A DNA stretch of 7,261 nucleotides from a candidate division GN15 bacterium. Its GTDB lineage: Bacteria; Zixibacteria; MSB-5A5; GN15; FEB-12. The notes under the pieces were generated by a model. That model was not told the DNA's origin and made no database searches. It saw nothing but the letters and a program-made list of their open reading frames with translations. Shown here in pieces: positions 5,647 through 7,261 of this stretch. Position 1 is the stretch's first letter. Every line of letters begins with the position of its first letter. The position numbers and the translations under genes were made by a program. The stretch is from assembly GCA_014729205.1 (NCBI GenBank), contig WJKG01000291.1, positions 1-7,261 on the forward strand, read 5' to 3'.

Positions 5647-7261
5647 CTACACCGGGCAGACCAACTGCCCGAGCCGTTTGGTCAGACGGATGTTTTCGGA
5701 ATAGTCTACCGGAATATCGATGACGACCGGCCTGTCGGATCGAAACGCCCGTCGGAGGACTTTCTGCAGGTCGTCTCCCTCTTTTACGCGTATGCCGTTG
5801 GCGCCGTATGATCGGGCCATCTTGACCCAATCGGGATTACCGAAACGGGTACCGAAGGCCGCTCCGAATTTCTTTTCCTGGTGCCATTCGATCAGGCCGA
5901 AAGTGCCGTCGGACCAGATCATGTTCACGGTTGGCGTACCCAGACGAACGGCCGTTTCCAGCTCCTGGACATTCATAAGAAAGCCACCATCGCCGCTGAT
6001 AGTCATGATAGTGCGGTCAGGGTAAACCAACTTGGCGGCGATCCCACCCGGGAGCGCAATCCCCATACTGGCAAAACCGTTTGAGATCAGACATGTGTTT
6101 GCCTCGTGCACAACAAACATGCGAGCAATCCAGACCTTGTGGGCACCGACATCGCTGATCAGGATATCTTCATCCCCCATAACCTGGCGCACATCGTGCA
6201 AAATCTTCTGTGGTTTGAAAGGGAAGTCGGTGCTGTTGTCATGCTCGTGAATATCGGCGAGGATCTTCTTGCGGTGCTTTGTAGCCCAGCGCCCGCGGCC
6301 AGTGTCAAAGGAATCATCGATCTGCTCATTGATCTCCCAGAGCGCGGAGGCGATATCGGCGACGACTTCGACTTCCGGATGATACCAGTAGTCAACCTCG
6401 GCATGTTCGAAATCGATGTGGATAATCCGTTTGGAGCCATCGGGATTCCACGCTTCAGGGGCGTATTCGACGATATCGTATCCGATGCAGATAATCAGAT
6501 CTGCCTCCTCGAAGGCGCACGTAACGTGATCGCGCGACTGCAGGCCAATTGTCAGCAGATTGTAATCGTATTCGTGTCCGGCGGCACCCTTCCCCATAAA
6601 GGTGTTGCATACCGGGAAGTTGGTCTTGTCAAGAAAACGCCTTAACTGCTTGGTAGCTCGTTTGCGAAGGCAGCCATTGCCAGCGACCACCAGCGGTTTC
6701 CTGGCCTTGGTGATGAGATTCATCACGGAACGCACGGCTTTGTAGTCGGGCGCCGAACGTCGGATCTTGCGCACGGCGAAATACTCCGGTGATTCGCACT
6801 TTTCCTGGGCGACATTCTCCGGGAACTCGAGGTGGGTTGAGCCCGGCTTCTCCGCCTCGGCGGTCTTGAAAGCCTTGCGTACGGCTTCGGCGACAACATC
6901 GGGACGCTCGATTCGCGTGTTCCACTTGGTCACCGGGCGCATCATGGAGACAACATCGATGTACTGGTGCGACTCCTTGTGCACCCGCAGCGTATCGGTT
7001 TGGCCGGTGATGGCCACCAGGGGAGCACGGTCCAGGTAGGCATCGGCGATGGGGGTAATGAGATTCGTGGCCCCCGGTCCAATAGTTGCCAGACAAACTC
7101 CAGCCTTGCCGGTCAGGCGCCCGTACACATCGGCCATAAAGCCGGCTCCCTGTTCATGACGGGTAAGAACGAACTGTATCCCGGAGTGACGGACGGCTTC
7201 CAGGAAATCGATATTCTCTTCACCGGGGACGCCGAAGATATACTCTACACCTTCATTCTCG
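5647..7261 (-). CDS. Acetolactate synthase-like thiamine diphosphate enzyme, N-terminus cut by right edge
   Basis: This is a TPP-dependent enzyme that most likely condenses or decarboxylates 2-oxo acids. The 537 visible residues lack perhaps the first 10-20. The frame is open past ATG 7135-7137 to the edge and reads EYIFGVPGEEN and LTRHEQGAG, so the true start is off-window. Numbered from the edge, Glu36 in RHEQ is the TPP-activating glutamate, GPGATNL (61-67) follows, and SHQYID begins at 97. GDGGF (423-427) plus SD (450-451) form the Mg-TPP site. The domain order is Pyr, central, PP. GYDIVEYAPEAWN (260-272) and the ending IDIPVDYSENI resemble Bacillus-type catabolic AlsS. The FAD-site RFDDR signature of biosynthetic AHAS is absent, and no regulatory-subunit gene is visible. 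An aldehyde dehydrogenase follows 55 bp downstream. The GVPGEEN loop, where AlsS has GAK, leaves the substrate open. Confidence 0.88.
   Translation of the reverse strand, partial: ENEGVEYIFGVPGEENIDFLEAVRHSGIQFVLTRHEQGAGFMADVYGRLTGKAGVCLATIGPGATNLITPIADAYLDRAPLVAITGQTDTLRVHKESHQYIDVVSMMRPVTKWNTRIERPDVVAEAVRKAFKTAEAEKPGSTHLEFPENVAQEKCESPEYFAVRKIRRSAPDYKAVRSVMNLITKARKPLVVAGNGCLRKRATKQLRRFLDKTNFPVCNTFMGKGAAGHEYDYNLLTIGLQSRDHVTCAFEEADLIICIGYDIVEYAPEAWNPDGSKRIIHIDFEHAEVDYWYHPEVEVVADIASALWEINEQIDDSFDTGRGRWATKHRKKILADIHEHDNSTDFPFKPQKILHDVRQVMGDEDILISDVGAHKVWIARMFVVHEANTCLISNGFASMGIALPGGIAAKLVYPDRTIMTISGDGGFLMNVQELETAVRLGTPTVNMIWSDGTFGLIEWHQEKKFGAAFGTRFGNPDWVKMARSYGANGIRVKEGDDLQKVLRRAFRSDRPVVIDIPVDYSENIRLTKRLGQLVCPV

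Noticed and set aside
7135..7137. ATG as the start of the TPP enzyme
   Set aside because: The same frame upstream encodes the conserved GVPG loop and the catalytic glutamate in RHEQ, so the gene continues off the right edge.

Overview
This window is bacterial chromosomal DNA with moderately high GC, densely packed genes and Shine-Dalgarno-led starts. Nothing in it indicates a phage, plasmid or transposon, and there is no tRNA, rRNA or CRISPR array. The organism cannot be fixed from six genes. The mix of housekeeping repair, TPP and aldehyde enzymes with two unfamiliar lineage-type proteins would suit an uncultivated Gram-negative candidate phylum. Something like Zixibacteria is a guess from memory only.

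Layout, left to right. (1) At 1-267, minus strand, lies the N-terminal part of endonuclease IV (nfo), which runs off the left edge. (2) A 153-bp divergent spacer (268-420) holds a perfect 7-bp inverted repeat. (3) At 421-894, plus strand, is a 157-aa DUF433-type protein with a C-terminal homeodomain-like helix-turn-helix. (4) At 900-2393 and 2557-3972, both minus strand, are two tandem, clearly paralogous proteins of 497 and 471 aa from a family I do not recognise. They share conserved N-terminal blocks, a coiled-coil-like linker and a C-terminal region resembling a restriction-endonuclease-like fold whose catalytic residues appear to be missing. (5) A 194-bp spacer (3973-4166) has a consensus -10 box reading towards the paralogues and a hairpin that could end transcription of the next unit. 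(6) At 4167-5591, minus strand, is an NAD(P)-dependent aldehyde dehydrogenase. (7) At 5647 to the right edge, minus strand, is an acetolactate-synthase-like thiamine diphosphate enzyme whose N-terminus is cut by the edge.

The TPP enzyme and the aldehyde dehydrogenase are 55 bp apart on the same strand and probably form one operon. The TPP enzyme would act on pyruvate or another 2-oxo acid, and the dehydrogenase could oxidise an aldehyde product. The two paralogues form a second minus-strand unit. The DUF433 gene is alone on the plus strand and converges tail to tail with the first paralogue, with only 5 bp between the stop codons.

The best candidate for something undescribed is the tandem paralogue pair. 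Both copies are intact and strongly constrained in specific N-terminal motifs, and both appear to carry a non-catalytic nuclease-like C-terminal region.
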